Part shown: one piece after another, positions 55,304 to 64,000 of the stretch
Layout of the letters: every line of letters starts with the position of its first letter
Numbering within the stretch: position 1 is the first letter of the stretch
Source of the DNA: Chroococcidiopsis sp. TS-821
GTDB lineage: Bacteria > Cyanobacteriota > Cyanobacteriia > Cyanobacteriales > Chroococcidiopsidaceae
Length of the DNA stretch: 64,000 nt
Direction: 5' to 3'
Assembly: GCF_002939305.1 (NCBI RefSeq)
Contig: NZ_MVDI01000008.1
Span: 124,001 to 188,000 of the forward strand
Translations under genes and position numbers: made by a program
Notes under the pieces: generated by a model
What the model was told of the DNA's origin: nothing
The model's input: only the letters and a program-made list of their open reading frames with translations
The model's database searches: none

Positions 55304-56552
55304 TGAGCCTTCTTTAAGAATAAGTCAACCCCGAACATCTAAACAAATAAAATGTATTTTAATTTATATCATTTCAGCCTTACGGATAATCTATTATCTC
55401 AGTAGACCAGCAACTGAGTGTAAATATAAATTCAATTGTTTCTGCTAATATATCGGCTGCTGATGCTTTCTCTAAAAGCTGAAACTTATGCGCGTTTATT
55501 CTTATAAGGTAACAATCCGATTGGGAGAATTATTGTATAAATATCTGTTTGAGTCATTTTCTAACTTTTGTCAAACTATAGCTTAAGCTTACAAGCAATT
55601 GCTAGCAAGGTCTTGCTATTTATTATAAAAAGCCTCAACTAATCTTTCAAAAGTCCTGCTAAAGATTGACGACCTCAATACTTTAGTTATTCTTTATACA
55701 CGTATTGATTCAGTAGGCGGACTTGAGGCTTTGTGCTTGCGAACTGAAAATCAACTTGCTTGCCAAGTTTCTTGTAAAAATATGTACAATTTTGTTACCA
55801 GGATAGTCTAAAATCAGCATTAAAATTATTAGGTCTTGTGCCAGAATAGCGCTATAGAATGTGCCAGTTTTTTTAATGGCGAATCAACTTGCGATGAGAT
55901 AGCTGTCATGCATGGTAGTGCAGTAAAGATCCAAGACGGCTTTTTCGCATGCTACGAAACGCGATAAGAATTTTAGGCAAATAGTTTTCAATTTACCTGA
56001 TTAAGTAATTGATTTTAGACACATCTGAAGTTAAATTTATTCCAAGTTTATTCTCTGTTAAATTTTGTACGTGACAGCGGAAACTTCAATCTCTCAATCT
56101 CCGTCCGCAGTTTTATTAAATTTGCTGAACTAAAATTCTCATCCGAGGCGGAATTTTACCACCAAAGTTGAGAATCTAGGTTGCTTTTTGTAGAAGTAAC
56201 CGTTGAGCAGCAAAGGATGCATCTCAAACCTTTGGCTCAATCAAGACGAAATCTCAGCGTTACAGTTTGCGGTTGTACTAGTTATTGATTAGGAGCCAGC
56301 GACTGTTGATTGTGGTTCGCGACTTAGTGTAAGCTCTCGCCTTTAAGTCAGGATTGAGTCTTTACGCTCACTGCTCTTAAATCTTGAGGTGGGTTTTATC
56401 GCTGCCATACGCGTTGTGTCCTGTTCCTCAGGTATACTCAAGGGCGGCATACCAGATATATCAGTGTGTGTGATGTGTGATGGAGTGAATTAGAGCAGAT
56501 CGAGGAGACGTAAACTGCGCGAAATGAATGCGATGAATTAGGAGAAAGCATT
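55304..56552. other. Long intergenic region with inverted-repeat element
   Basis: 1249 bp without a credible reading frame. At 55629-55732 the 10-mers AAAGCCTCAA and TTGAGGCTTT face each other, with an inner pair AATCTTT/AAAGATT (55641-55667). This forms a possible structured RNA or a small inverted-repeat element of about 104 bp. GATAAT-CT-ATTATC at 55385-55398 is a small palindrome upstream of the glycosyltransferase. The last part must carry the amidase promoter. Nothing else was recognised. Confidence 0.55.
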
Positions 56553-58481
56553 GTGAGATTTCACTGGCTATTACCCAGTACTTTAGGCGTTACTTTAGGC
56601 ATTTTTCTGTTATCGTCTCCCGCAGAGGCGGCGAAACTTCAATCGTGGAATTTTGATGCGAATCGCAACCGATTGGATTTCAAGACAGATGGTGCAGTTC
56701 AGCCCAAAGCACAACTTATTTTTAATCCTGTGCGATTGGTCATCGATTTACCAGGAACCAAATTACAACGTCCTACGGTAAAACAAGAGCTTGGCGGGAC
56801 AATTCGCAGTATCCGAGTTGGTCAATTTGACGAACAAACAACTCGTGTCGTGATTGAATTAAGTCCAGGCTACAAGCTCGATCCAGCAAAGGTAAAATTT
56901 CAAGGCACAACACCAAGTCAGTGGAGCGTACAGTTACCTCAGCCAGAACGAATTGCCCTTAGTAGTCCACCAGCACCATCGTCTCCCACACAGCAAGCAA
57001 CGACAAACACTTCGCCTTCCCAACCGTTGCTATCAGCGATCGTGTCAGGAAGTAGTACGACAAACAATAGCGCTCCAGCCCAAGAAAAGCTGACAACGGC
57101 TGCAACTGTACAAGTAGAAAATGTTCAGGTGACAGGAGATGGACTATTTGTCCGCACTCGTGGTGGTGGAACTCCTCAAATTAGAGTAAATCGCAGTAGC
57201 GATCGCAGTACGATTGATGTCGATTTAGTCGGTGCTTCGCTATCACCACAGCTCGCTAAAAAGCCTACTGTCACAATCAATCGCTATGGTGTTAGCCGGA
57301 TTCAATTCAATCAAGTTCAAAATTCACCGCCCGTGACGCGGATGACAATGCGGGTAGACAGAAATGGACCTGATTGGCAAGCAACAGTCAGCCGTTTTGG
57401 TGGCTTAGTCGTGCTTCCGCAGGGAAGAAGTACTGCCAATACGGTTGTCAATACTCTGACGCAAAACACAAACACAAATACACCTTCGTCATCAGGTTTA
57501 GCAACTATTCAAGCTGCTGAACTAACGATTGATGGCGCGCAATTATTGATTCGCTCTAGTGAAAAGGTTAACTATACAGCTGGTTGGGACCGCTCTACAG
57601 GACTGTATCGGATTACGATTCCGAATGCGCAGCTTGCGAGTAATGTCCAAGGACCTTCGCTGACTGCTAATAGTCCGGTACTACGCGTGCGCTTGCAACA
57701 ATCCGACCCGCGGACAGTTACGATTTGGGTACAACCCGCAACGGGGGTTCGGATTGGCGAACTTAATCAACCAGGACAAGACATTCTTGCCTTACAACTG
57801 TCTCGCGCCAGCTCGATCGTACTACCACCGGCAAATGCTCAAACACCGCCACCAGAGCCGCAGCCTATCCCAGTACCTGTACCCCAGCCAGCAACACCAC
57901 CAAAACCTGCCACGCCACCTCCTGCAAAGCCTAATCCTCCTAAACAGCGTGCTGTAGTCGTTATCGATCCAGGACACGGTGGAAAAGACCCTGGGGCGAT
58001 TGGAATTGGTGGATTGCAGGAAAAACAGGTAATTCTACCAATATCAAAACAAATTGCCGCGATTCTGGAGAAAGAAGGCATAAAAGTCGTAATGACCCGC
58101 GATTCAGACTATTTTGTTGACCTAGCGCCGCGCGTAGCGATCGCCGAACGCGCCAATGCGGATATTTTTGTGAGTATCCATGCCAACTCAATGGGACTAA
58201 ATCGTCCTGATGTCAATGGTCTAGAAACCTACTATTTCTCTAGCGGTCAGCGTTTAGCACAGGTGATTCATCGCAATATTTTGCAGCGTGTAACTGTGCG
58301 CGATCGCGGCGTGCGACGCGCTCGATTTTATGTTCTGCGCAAATCTTCAATGCCTTCGGTTCTTGTGGAACTCGGTTATGTAACTGGTCGTGAAGATAAT
58401 CCCAGATTGCGAAATCCGGCTTACCAAACACAAATGGCAGAAGCGATCGCGCGTGGCATTCTAGAGTATCTTGGGCGCTAG
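56553..58481 (+). CDS. amiC: N-acetylmuramoyl-L-alanine amidase with AMIN domains
   Basis: 642 residues. A Sec signal peptide (about 1-26, ending SPAEA) is followed by an AMIN domain (about 30-130) and a second AMIN-like region (about 185-290), with a weaker third at about 320-420. After a Pro-rich linker (about 430-465) comes the Amidase_3 zinc hydrolase (about 468-642): VVIDPGHGGKDPGAIG, SIHANS and VLVELGYVTG. It cleaves peptidoglycan cross-bridges during cell separation; in filamentous cyanobacteria AmiC drills septal junction pores. GTG start with AGGAGA eight bases upstream. murI follows 81 bp downstream. Confidence 0.94.
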   Translation: MRFHWLLPSTLGVTLGIFLLSSPAEAAKLQSWNFDANRNRLDFKTDGAVQPKAQLIFNPVRLVIDLPGTKLQRPTVKQELGGTIRSIRVGQFDEQTTRVVIELSPGYKLDPAKVKFQGTTPSQWSVQLPQPERIALSSPPAPSSPTQQATTNTSPSQPLLSAIVSGSSTTNNSAPAQEKLTTAATVQVENVQVTGDGLFVRTRGGGTPQIRVNRSSDRSTIDVDLVGASLSPQLAKKPTVTINRYGVSRIQFNQVQNSPPVTRMTMRVDRNGPDWQATVSRFGGLVVLPQGRSTANTVVNTLTQNTNTNTPSSSGLATIQAAELTIDGAQLLIRSSEKVNYTAGWDRSTGLYRITIPNAQLASNVQGPSLTANSPVLRVRLQQSDPRTVTIWVQPATGVRIGELNQPGQDILALQLSRASSIVLPPANAQTPPPEPQPIPVPVPQPATPPKPATPPPAKPNPPKQRAVVVIDPGHGGKDPGAIGIGGLQEKQVILPISKQIAAILEKEGIKVVMTRDSDYFVDLAPRVAIAERANADIFVSIHANSMGLNRPDVNGLETYYFSSGQRLAQVIHRNILQRVTVRDRGVRRARFYVLRKSSMPSVLVELGYVTGREDNPRLRNPAYQTQMAEAIARGILEYLGR

Positions 58482-58562
58482 TCTGATTTTTTGGTGATTT
58501 TGGTGTTTTATGCCAAAATTCATACTCAGCATCTGTGCTTTGTTTAATTTAATTAATAACCT

Positions 58563-59408
58563 GTGGCTGATACTTCTGTCTCTTCAAATTCACATCGAAT
58601 ACAAAACGCTCCCATTGGTATTTTTGATAGCGGCTTAGGCGGTCTGACGGTACTACATCAGCTTTACCAACAACTGCCTCAAGAATCGATTATTTATCTT
58701 GGAGATACAGCGCGAGTTCCTTATGGTACTCGTTCGCCAGGCGAAATTGTTCAATTTATGCGCGAAATTCTCGCCTGGATGCTTCAGCAACAAGTCAAAA
58801 TGGTGGTCGCGGCGTGTAACACAAGTTCAGCACTGGCACTCGACATCGTCCAAAAAGAATTTCCTATCCCGATTATCGATCTCATTCTGCCGGGAGCAAA
58901 AGCAGCAGTACAGTATGGTAAACGCATCGGCGTGCTCGCTACTCCAGCAACTGTGGCAAGTAATGCTTATAAACGCGCAATTTTAGAAATCGATGCAAGT
59001 GTTCAAGTGTGGCAAGTTGGTTGTCCTGAATTTGTGCCACTCATTGAGCAAAATCGCATCCACGATCCCTATACAAAAGAAGTCGCGCGTGACTATTTAA
59101 ATTTCTTATTACAACAGCGCATCGATACTTTAGTCTATGGCTGCACGCATTATCCTCATCTCGCGCCAGTGCTGCGATCGCTTTTACCAAGGACTGTGAA
59201 ACTTATCGATCCTGCTGAGTATGTCGTCGCGGCTACCGCTCAAGAACTAGAATTATTAGGATTAAAAAATACTTATTCTCCCTCTTTTACACGTTTTTGT
59301 GTCACTGGCTGTCCTCAACAGTTTGCCCAATCTTCCTTACCTTGGTTAGGCTATACTCCCAACGTTGAAGCTATTTGCCTAACAGCAGTACAGTCTAGAT
59401 TAGTCTAA
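58563..59408 (+). CDS. murI: Glutamate racemase
   Basis: 281 residues. The two catalytic cysteines lie in VAACNTSSA (about 80-88) and VYGCTHYPHL (about 190-199). The N-terminus IGIFDSGLGGLTVL is typical. It makes D-glutamate for peptidoglycan. It follows the amidase gene by 81 bp and probably shares regulation; starts at GTG. Confidence 0.96.
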   Translation: MADTSVSSNSHRIQNAPIGIFDSGLGGLTVLHQLYQQLPQESIIYLGDTARVPYGTRSPGEIVQFMREILAWMLQQQVKMVVAACNTSSALALDIVQKEFPIPIIDLILPGAKAAVQYGKRIGVLATPATVASNAYKRAILEIDASVQVWQVGCPEFVPLIEQNRIHDPYTKEVARDYLNFLLQQRIDTLVYGCTHYPHLAPVLRSLLPRTVKLIDPAEYVVAATAQELELLGLKNTYSPSFTRFCVTGCPQQFAQSSLPWLGYTPNVEAICLTAVQSRLV

Positions 59409-59599
59409 AGCAGAGGGGCAAAGGAGAAAGAATGTATGCGAACTGACGTTTGAGACGAACTACTTACCCTCAACTCTAGTTGAAGATGCAAGACAATTTC
59501 TACAGATTTCCTCATAAAACTTCCCCCACGCCAAGGCTTAGCTTAAAATGAGTACAGATTATGTAAATTTTCTTAACTAAAGCTTGAGTCGGCTTATAC

Positions 59600-60571
59600 A
59601 TGACCTCAGCCACCTTCCTTTTCTCCCCAGTTGAAGCAGACCTACAGATACTGTCAGAAAACTTGATTCAGTTAGTAGGTACGCGCCATCCCAAACTCTT
59701 CGCAGCGGCAAAGCACTTATTCGGAGCCGGAGGAAAACGGCTGCGCCCAGCAATTGTGCTACTTGTATCGCGAGCAACAATGTTGGATGAAGATATTACG
59801 CTGCGTCACCGTCGCTTAGCTGAAATCACAGAAATGATTCATACCGCGAGTCTCATTCATGATGATGTGGTAGATGAATCCGCAATGCGGCGAGGTGTTC
59901 CCACAATTCACAGCCTATTTGGTAATGGTGTCGCTGTACTAGCAGGAGATTTCTTTTTCGCTCAATCCTCTTGGTATTTGGCTAACTTAGACAATCTAGA
60001 AGTAGTCAAGCTCTTATCAGAAGTCATTATGGATTTTGCAGCTGGAGAAATCCAGCAAGGCGATACTTTATTTAATACAAGTTTGTCTATCGAAGCTTAC
60101 TTGAAAAAGAGCTACTACAAAACAGCAACTTTGTTCGCGAATAGCTGTAAAGCTGCAGGTATACTCAGTGGCGTATCAAACGAAGTTGCAGAGCATTTGT
60201 ATAATTACGGGCGCGACATTGGTTTAGCATTTCAGATTGTCGATGACATTTTTGACTTTACTGGCTCAACCGATGTCTTAGGTAAACCTGCTGGTTCGGA
60301 CCTCAAAAGTGGCAATCTAACTGCGCCAGTCATATTTGCTTTGGCAGAAAAACCATATTTAGAAGTCTTAATTGAACGAGAATTTGCACAAGAAGGCGAT
60401 TTAGAACACGCGATCGCACTCATTCGAGACAGTAAAGGTATCGAGCAAGCACGGGAATTAGCCGCACAACACGCAACTCAAGCCGTTGAGCATCTCCATA
60501 TTCTCCCACCTTCTGAATCGCGCCAAGCTCTAATGAATATGGCTGATTACGTTCTCAATCGGCTGTATTAG
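59600..60571 (+). CDS. sds: All-trans polyprenyl (solanesyl-type) diphosphate synthase
   Basis: 323 residues. Trans-prenyltransferase motifs are GGKRLRPA, the first aspartate-rich motif HDDVVDESAMRRG, GDFFFAQ, and the second aspartate-rich motif VDDIFDFTG. The chain length is not directly readable, but the cyanobacterial homologue supplies the C45 side chain of plastoquinone. The ATG is 191 bp after the murI stop. Confidence 0.9.
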   Translation: MTSATFLFSPVEADLQILSENLIQLVGTRHPKLFAAAKHLFGAGGKRLRPAIVLLVSRATMLDEDITLRHRRLAEITEMIHTASLIHDDVVDESAMRRGVPTIHSLFGNGVAVLAGDFFFAQSSWYLANLDNLEVVKLLSEVIMDFAAGEIQQGDTLFNTSLSIEAYLKKSYYKTATLFANSCKAAGILSGVSNEVAEHLYNYGRDIGLAFQIVDDIFDFTGSTDVLGKPAGSDLKSGNLTAPVIFALAEKPYLEVLIEREFAQEGDLEHAIALIRDSKGIEQARELAAQHATQAVEHLHILPPSESRQALMNMADYVLNRLY

Positions 60572-60654
60572 TGGTTAGTTAGCCAGTAGTGGTTAGGACT
60601 CGTAGTAGTTCATCTATAGTATTTCTCCTGTGCATCCTCTGCTCTCTACCTTTA

Positions 60655-61134
60655 CTAAGCGATATCTGGAGGAATGTGGTTGGAAGGTGTATTTGACAAC
60701 GAAGATTGCTGCAACTGAACTTGAACGAGACGCTGCATATCTTCGCGGCGAATTTCAACGCCGTTGGTTGTATCGCCTGGTCTTTCAAAGAAGATGATAC
60801 TGTCAACAGTTTCTAAAGCAATAAGCTGAAATAAGATAACAGTTATAGGAACTGGAACAGCGATTAATTGTGGATCGATGTCAGCAGCAGTAGCAACATC
60901 TTCTAACGTGGGAAAAGCATAAACAACGCGCTTTTCTTGATGAAGTTCATCGCGACTGCGTAAAGTCGTCACTACCCACTCTTGTTCTAAGCTTTGTACA
61001 ATGTAGTACTGTAAATGATGTAACTTCTCAGCGAGCAGTTTTAATCCAGGTGCGATCGCTGCAACAACTTTGGGTGTAATGCCGTCCTGGGGGGCGTCAT
61101 CAATCAATAATTGAATTTGCGTGTCTAAATTCAT
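60655..61134 (-). CDS. Conserved cyanobacterial protein of unknown function
   Basis: 159 residues, no signal peptide or clear membrane span, although VPVPITVILFQLIALETV is hydrophobic. The N-terminal ~30 residues (LIDDAPQDGITPKVVAAIAP) and the region WVVTTLRSRDELHQEKRVVYAFPTLEDVATAA (about 53-85) look conserved, but I assign no function. It is convergent with the prenyl synthase gene. The end of the gene is Ser/Gln-rich and proline-poor. Confidence 0.7.
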   Translation of the reverse strand: MNLDTQIQLLIDDAPQDGITPKVVAAIAPGLKLLAEKLHHLQYYIVQSLEQEWVVTTLRSRDELHQEKRVVYAFPTLEDVATAADIDPQLIAVPVPITVILFQLIALETVDSIIFFERPGDTTNGVEIRREDMQRLVQVQLQQSSLSNTPSNHIPPDIA

Positions 61135-61539
61135 AATTAAGCGCGAAACAGCTCTTGCTACCCTTTGAGTTTAGCGAGCTAAAGTCGATAGCTGCTTGTT
61201 GGGACTATTAGCTATTAGAAAAATCGTAATTTTACTGAAATCAAAGCATCACCAATTTATGCAGTACATTTACGTAAACTCTTAAAAAAGTTTTTTAAAT
61301 CCGCAAATTAATCAGTAGGATTGCGCTAGTGTACTCAAGCAGTTATTCGTTAACTTATTGTCGTGTACTGCAATAAAAACATTACTAATTTACTTCAAAA
61401 ACTTAAAGAAAGGACAACAAGAACTAAGAAAGTAGACTACATTTCTTGCTATTGCCTTTGGTAAATACTGCGCGCAGGATAATTTGTTAAAAATGTTACA
61501 CCATTATCTACGACTCATCGACTTACTATTAAAAACAGT
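61135..61539. other. Intergenic region, divergent promoters expected
   Basis: 405 AT-rich bases between two divergent genes. No gene or clear hairpin was seen; promoters for both neighbours are expected here but none can be picked with confidence. Confidence 0.5.
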
Positions 61540-63888
61540 ATGACAAAATCTTCCAGAATGCGACAGCGAAATCGAATAAAAGCATCGCTTGCGCTATCTG
61601 GTTGGAATCGGTGGCGACAGTCTAGAACAATAGAAGTCACTGAAGTAGAAGAATCGCGACTGCTACGATCGCTTGTTCAAGCATTAGTTATCGTTGGAAT
61701 TATCGCAACCGATGTCGCAGCAGAAACGCAGTTTAGCTTGTGGGCGGTACCTTTAAGTATTGTTGGGGCTTTTTGGAGTTGGTATCGCCGTCACGATCGC
61801 AACATTTCAACTAAGTTTTGTATTGCGATCGCGATGTGTTATGCACTCGCCGCATTTTTTGGGCGCTTGCTGGGGGAATTAAACGATACCAGGGTTCTTC
61901 TCGCCGAACTTTTGATTCAACTTCAAGTTTGTCACAGCTTTGATTTACCCCGTCGCAAAGATTTAGGCTATTCCATCGTTGTCGGGTTAATTTTACTCGC
62001 GGTTGCAGGAACTCTTAGTCAGACTTTAGCGTTTGCACCGATGTTATTACTCTTTTTAGCGATCGCTTTACCCGTATTAGTCCTAGATTATCGTTCGCGA
62101 CTGGGAATTGAAGAGCGAGGGGCGAAGAACAACGGACAAGAAGTCAAAAAATTTTCCTTCGTTACGTTCAAAAGTACAGGAATACTATTTTTAGTAACTC
62201 TCGGGCTAGGATTAACCGTTTTTGCAGTTTTACCTCGGTTTCCAGGTTATCAGCTACGGACATTTCCCGTAAGTGCACCGATTGATATTCAAGAAAACTT
62301 TGATGGGCGCAGTATTGTCAACCCAGGTTACGTGCGCGAGGGAAGCGGTAGAGGAACAAATGGCGGTAGTGGTAGCGACGCCCAAGGGGGAACAAGTGTA
62401 GACGAAACTTTTTACTACGGGTTTAATAGCGAAATTAATCAAAATTTACGCGGCGAGATGAAACCCAAAGTTGTCATGCGAGTGCGATCGCAAGTCGAGG
62501 GATTTTGGCGCGTCTTGGGATTTGACCGCTACACCGGTCAAGGTTGGGAAATTTCGCGTAACGAACAAGTCGTCAACCTCAAGCGTCCAACTTGGTCGTA
62601 TCAAATATTTTTATCACCACCTGCGATCGCGCTTTCGACGCGAGAAGTTGTCCAAACGTATACAGTCGTTTCTGAATTACCTAATTTAATTCCAGCGTTA
62701 GCTTATCCCAAACAGATATTCTTTCCCGCACCGGAAATTGCAGTCGATCCAGAAGGCGGTTTGCGATCGCCTGTGGGGTTATCCAAAGATCTCACCTATA
62801 CTGTGATTTCGCAAATTCCTTACCGCGATCGCACTTTATTAGGACAAGCCTCAACGAATTACCCGAAAAATATCCGCAATTATTATTTACAAATTCCGCC
62901 AGAAATCGCCGCACAAGTAAGGCAACTCACTCAAGAAATCTTAGCAAACTACAACCAACAACGCGTCGGACAGTCAGAAAAAGCACTCACATCGCCTTAC
63001 GAGCAAGCTTTATACCTCGCGCAGTACCTCAAGCAAAACTATACTATCCCAGAAAATCCCTTAGCTCTTCCTTATCTTGCAGAAAATGAAGATTTAGTCA
63101 CAGCTTTTCTCTTTAAACACAAAGGTGGTTATCCCGATCACTTTTCTACAGTATTAACAATTATGCTGCGTTCGATTGGGATTCCGGCGCGGTTAACAGT
63201 CGGCTTTAGTCCTGGAGAATTCAATCCGTTTACAGGTTTATACATTGTACGTAATACAGATGCGTATGCGCTGACTGAAGTGTATTTTCCAGAATACGGC
63301 TGGTTTGCTTTCGATCCAATTCCAGGACACCCCTTAATTCCGCCTTCCGTCGAAGAGGCGCAAACGTTTAGTGTTTTACAAAAATTTTGGCAATGGGTTG
63401 CTGGGTGGTTACCTAGCCCTGTATCTGGTTTTCTGAATACGCTGTTTGCGATAGTGTTGGATGGAATAACTGCAGCAATTGCTTGGTTTATTGCGCTTTT
63501 TTCTCAAGGTTGGTTTGGTATTTTAACGGCGTTAATTGTTGCTACTGGAATCAGTTTCTTAATTTGGCTAGGTTTACAACAATGGCAAATTTGGCGCAGA
63601 CAACGAACTTTAGCCAAACTACATCCTATTGAGAGATTGTACCAACAAATGCTTGATTGGACAGCAACACAAGGATTGCGCAAACACGCTGCCCAAACAC
63701 CGCTAGAATATGCGCAAATATCGCATCAGCATTATCCTACAAGCGTTGCTAAAGTCATTGAAGAAATTTGCCAAGCTTACATGAGTTGGCGTTATGGCGG
63801 ACAATTACCTGATGTCGAAGAATTAACAATGCAATGGCACACTTTGAAAAAATATCAATTATCCGATAAAAAAATCTTCCGTGCATAG
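61540..63888 (+). CDS. TgpA/DUF3488-type membrane protein with degenerate transglutaminase domain
   Basis: 782 residues. The N-terminal half has about five or six membrane segments (about 45-200, DUF3488-like), then a periplasmic domain. The transglutaminase-like core (about 480-600) reads GGYPDHFSTVL, IPARLTVGFSPGEFNPFTGLY, RNTDAYALTEV and GWFAFDP. In active TgpA relatives these are G-F-C-E-H-F and DAHAW: here the catalytic Cys is Pro (P532) and the His is Tyr (Y576), while the Asp (D592) remains. A last membrane helix (about 645-685) is followed by a DUF4129-like tail. Probably not a working protease/transglutaminase; the role is unknown. ATG start. Confidence 0.82.
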   Translation: MTKSSRMRQRNRIKASLALSGWNRWRQSRTIEVTEVEESRLLRSLVQALVIVGIIATDVAAETQFSLWAVPLSIVGAFWSWYRRHDRNISTKFCIAIAMCYALAAFFGRLLGELNDTRVLLAELLIQLQVCHSFDLPRRKDLGYSIVVGLILLAVAGTLSQTLAFAPMLLLFLAIALPVLVLDYRSRLGIEERGAKNNGQEVKKFSFVTFKSTGILFLVTLGLGLTVFAVLPRFPGYQLRTFPVSAPIDIQENFDGRSIVNPGYVREGSGRGTNGGSGSDAQGGTSVDETFYYGFNSEINQNLRGEMKPKVVMRVRSQVEGFWRVLGFDRYTGQGWEISRNEQVVNLKRPTWSYQIFLSPPAIALSTREVVQTYTVVSELPNLIPALAYPKQIFFPAPEIAVDPEGGLRSPVGLSKDLTYTVISQIPYRDRTLLGQASTNYPKNIRNYYLQIPPEIAAQVRQLTQEILANYNQQRVGQSEKALTSPYEQALYLAQYLKQNYTIPENPLALPYLAENEDLVTAFLFKHKGGYPDHFSTVLTIMLRSIGIPARLTVGFSPGEFNPFTGLYIVRNTDAYALTEVYFPEYGWFAFDPIPGHPLIPPSVEEAQTFSVLQKFWQWVAGWLPSPVSGFLNTLFAIVLDGITAAIAWFIALFSQGWFGILTALIVATGISFLIWLGLQQWQIWRRQRTLAKLHPIERLYQQMLDWTATQGLRKHAAQTPLEYAQISHQHYPTSVAKVIEEICQAYMSWRYGGQLPDVEELTMQWHTLKKYQLSDKKIFRA

Positions 63889-64000
63889 GTTACTAAGCAA
63901 CCATGTAACCTCTCACGGAAGCAGATTGCTATAAATTTCTGAATAAATTAGTTTCAGCTATTAACGTAAATACTACTAGATGTTAAGTCAGGAGCACCAA

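Noticed and set aside
55385-55398. GATAAT-CT-ATTATC as a Fur box
   Set aside because: The arms match the Fur hexamer, but the spacer is two bases rather than one and the neighbour is a glycosyltransferase, so it was not called.

Overview
The window is chromosomal DNA from a cyanobacterium. The evidence is the very frequent HIP1 octamer GCGATCGC, a phycobiliprotein lyase, two photosynthetic-type flavodiiron proteins, an HpsJ-like protein, a DUF502-nusB-ftsY neighbourhood, and AMIN domains in both a TonB-dependent receptor and a cell-wall amidase. The HIP1 density, moderate GC content and tandem GCAGAGG repeats suggest a Chroococcidiopsis/Gloeocapsopsis-type or Nostoc-related lineage, but the sequence alone does not fix the genus.

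About 0.1-26.4 kb is an iron-uptake and hybrid NRPS/PKS island. On the minus strand an uptake operon encodes a TonB-dependent receptor, a siderophore-binding lipoprotein and a sucrase/ferredoxin-like [2Fe-2S] protein. Diverging from it are a free carrier protein, an aryl-acid adenylating enzyme and a salicylate synthase, which together should make salicyl-S-carrier. An MFS exporter is encoded on the minus strand. Then follow a KASIII-like protein fused to a carrier domain, NRPS 1 (TubC docking, Cy, A, PCP; selectivity code close to cysteine), a PKS module (KS-AT-KR-ACP, malonyl type), a luciferase-like monooxygenase, and NRPS 2 (C-A-PCP-C, no thioesterase). The predicted product is a 2-hydroxyphenyl-thiazoline chain extended by one malonyl unit, reduced to a beta-hydroxy acyl group, joined to a further amino acid and released onto an unknown nucleophile. 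It would be a salicylate-thiazoline siderophore of a kind I do not recognise from cyanobacteria. The island is full of GCAGAGG repeats, one of which has been read into the monooxygenase C-terminus.

26.7-35.2 kb holds a small conserved gene, an RND efflux operon with a divergent TetR regulator and a good candidate operator, a GIY-YIG-like protein and a membrane-anchored Ser/Thr kinase. 35.5-39.7 kb is the ribosomal/transcription block on the minus strand: rplS, tRNA-Trp, secE, nusG, rplK, rplA, L10 leader with attenuator, rplJ, rplL.

40-64 kb is core genome: a CpcS/CpeS-type lyase, flv3-flv1, type III pantothenate kinase, a Nudix hydrolase, a conserved small basic protein with a structured leader, argH, a GAF-SpoIIE phosphatase, ftsY, nusB, DUF502, an HpsJ-like protein, a family 2 glycosyltransferase whose natural start seems to lack a normal start codon, an AMIN-amidase, murI, a prenyl diphosphate synthase, a conserved hypothetical gene and a TgpA-like protein lacking the transglutaminase Cys and His. 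Family assignments and motif positions were made by reading the translations; no database search was run.
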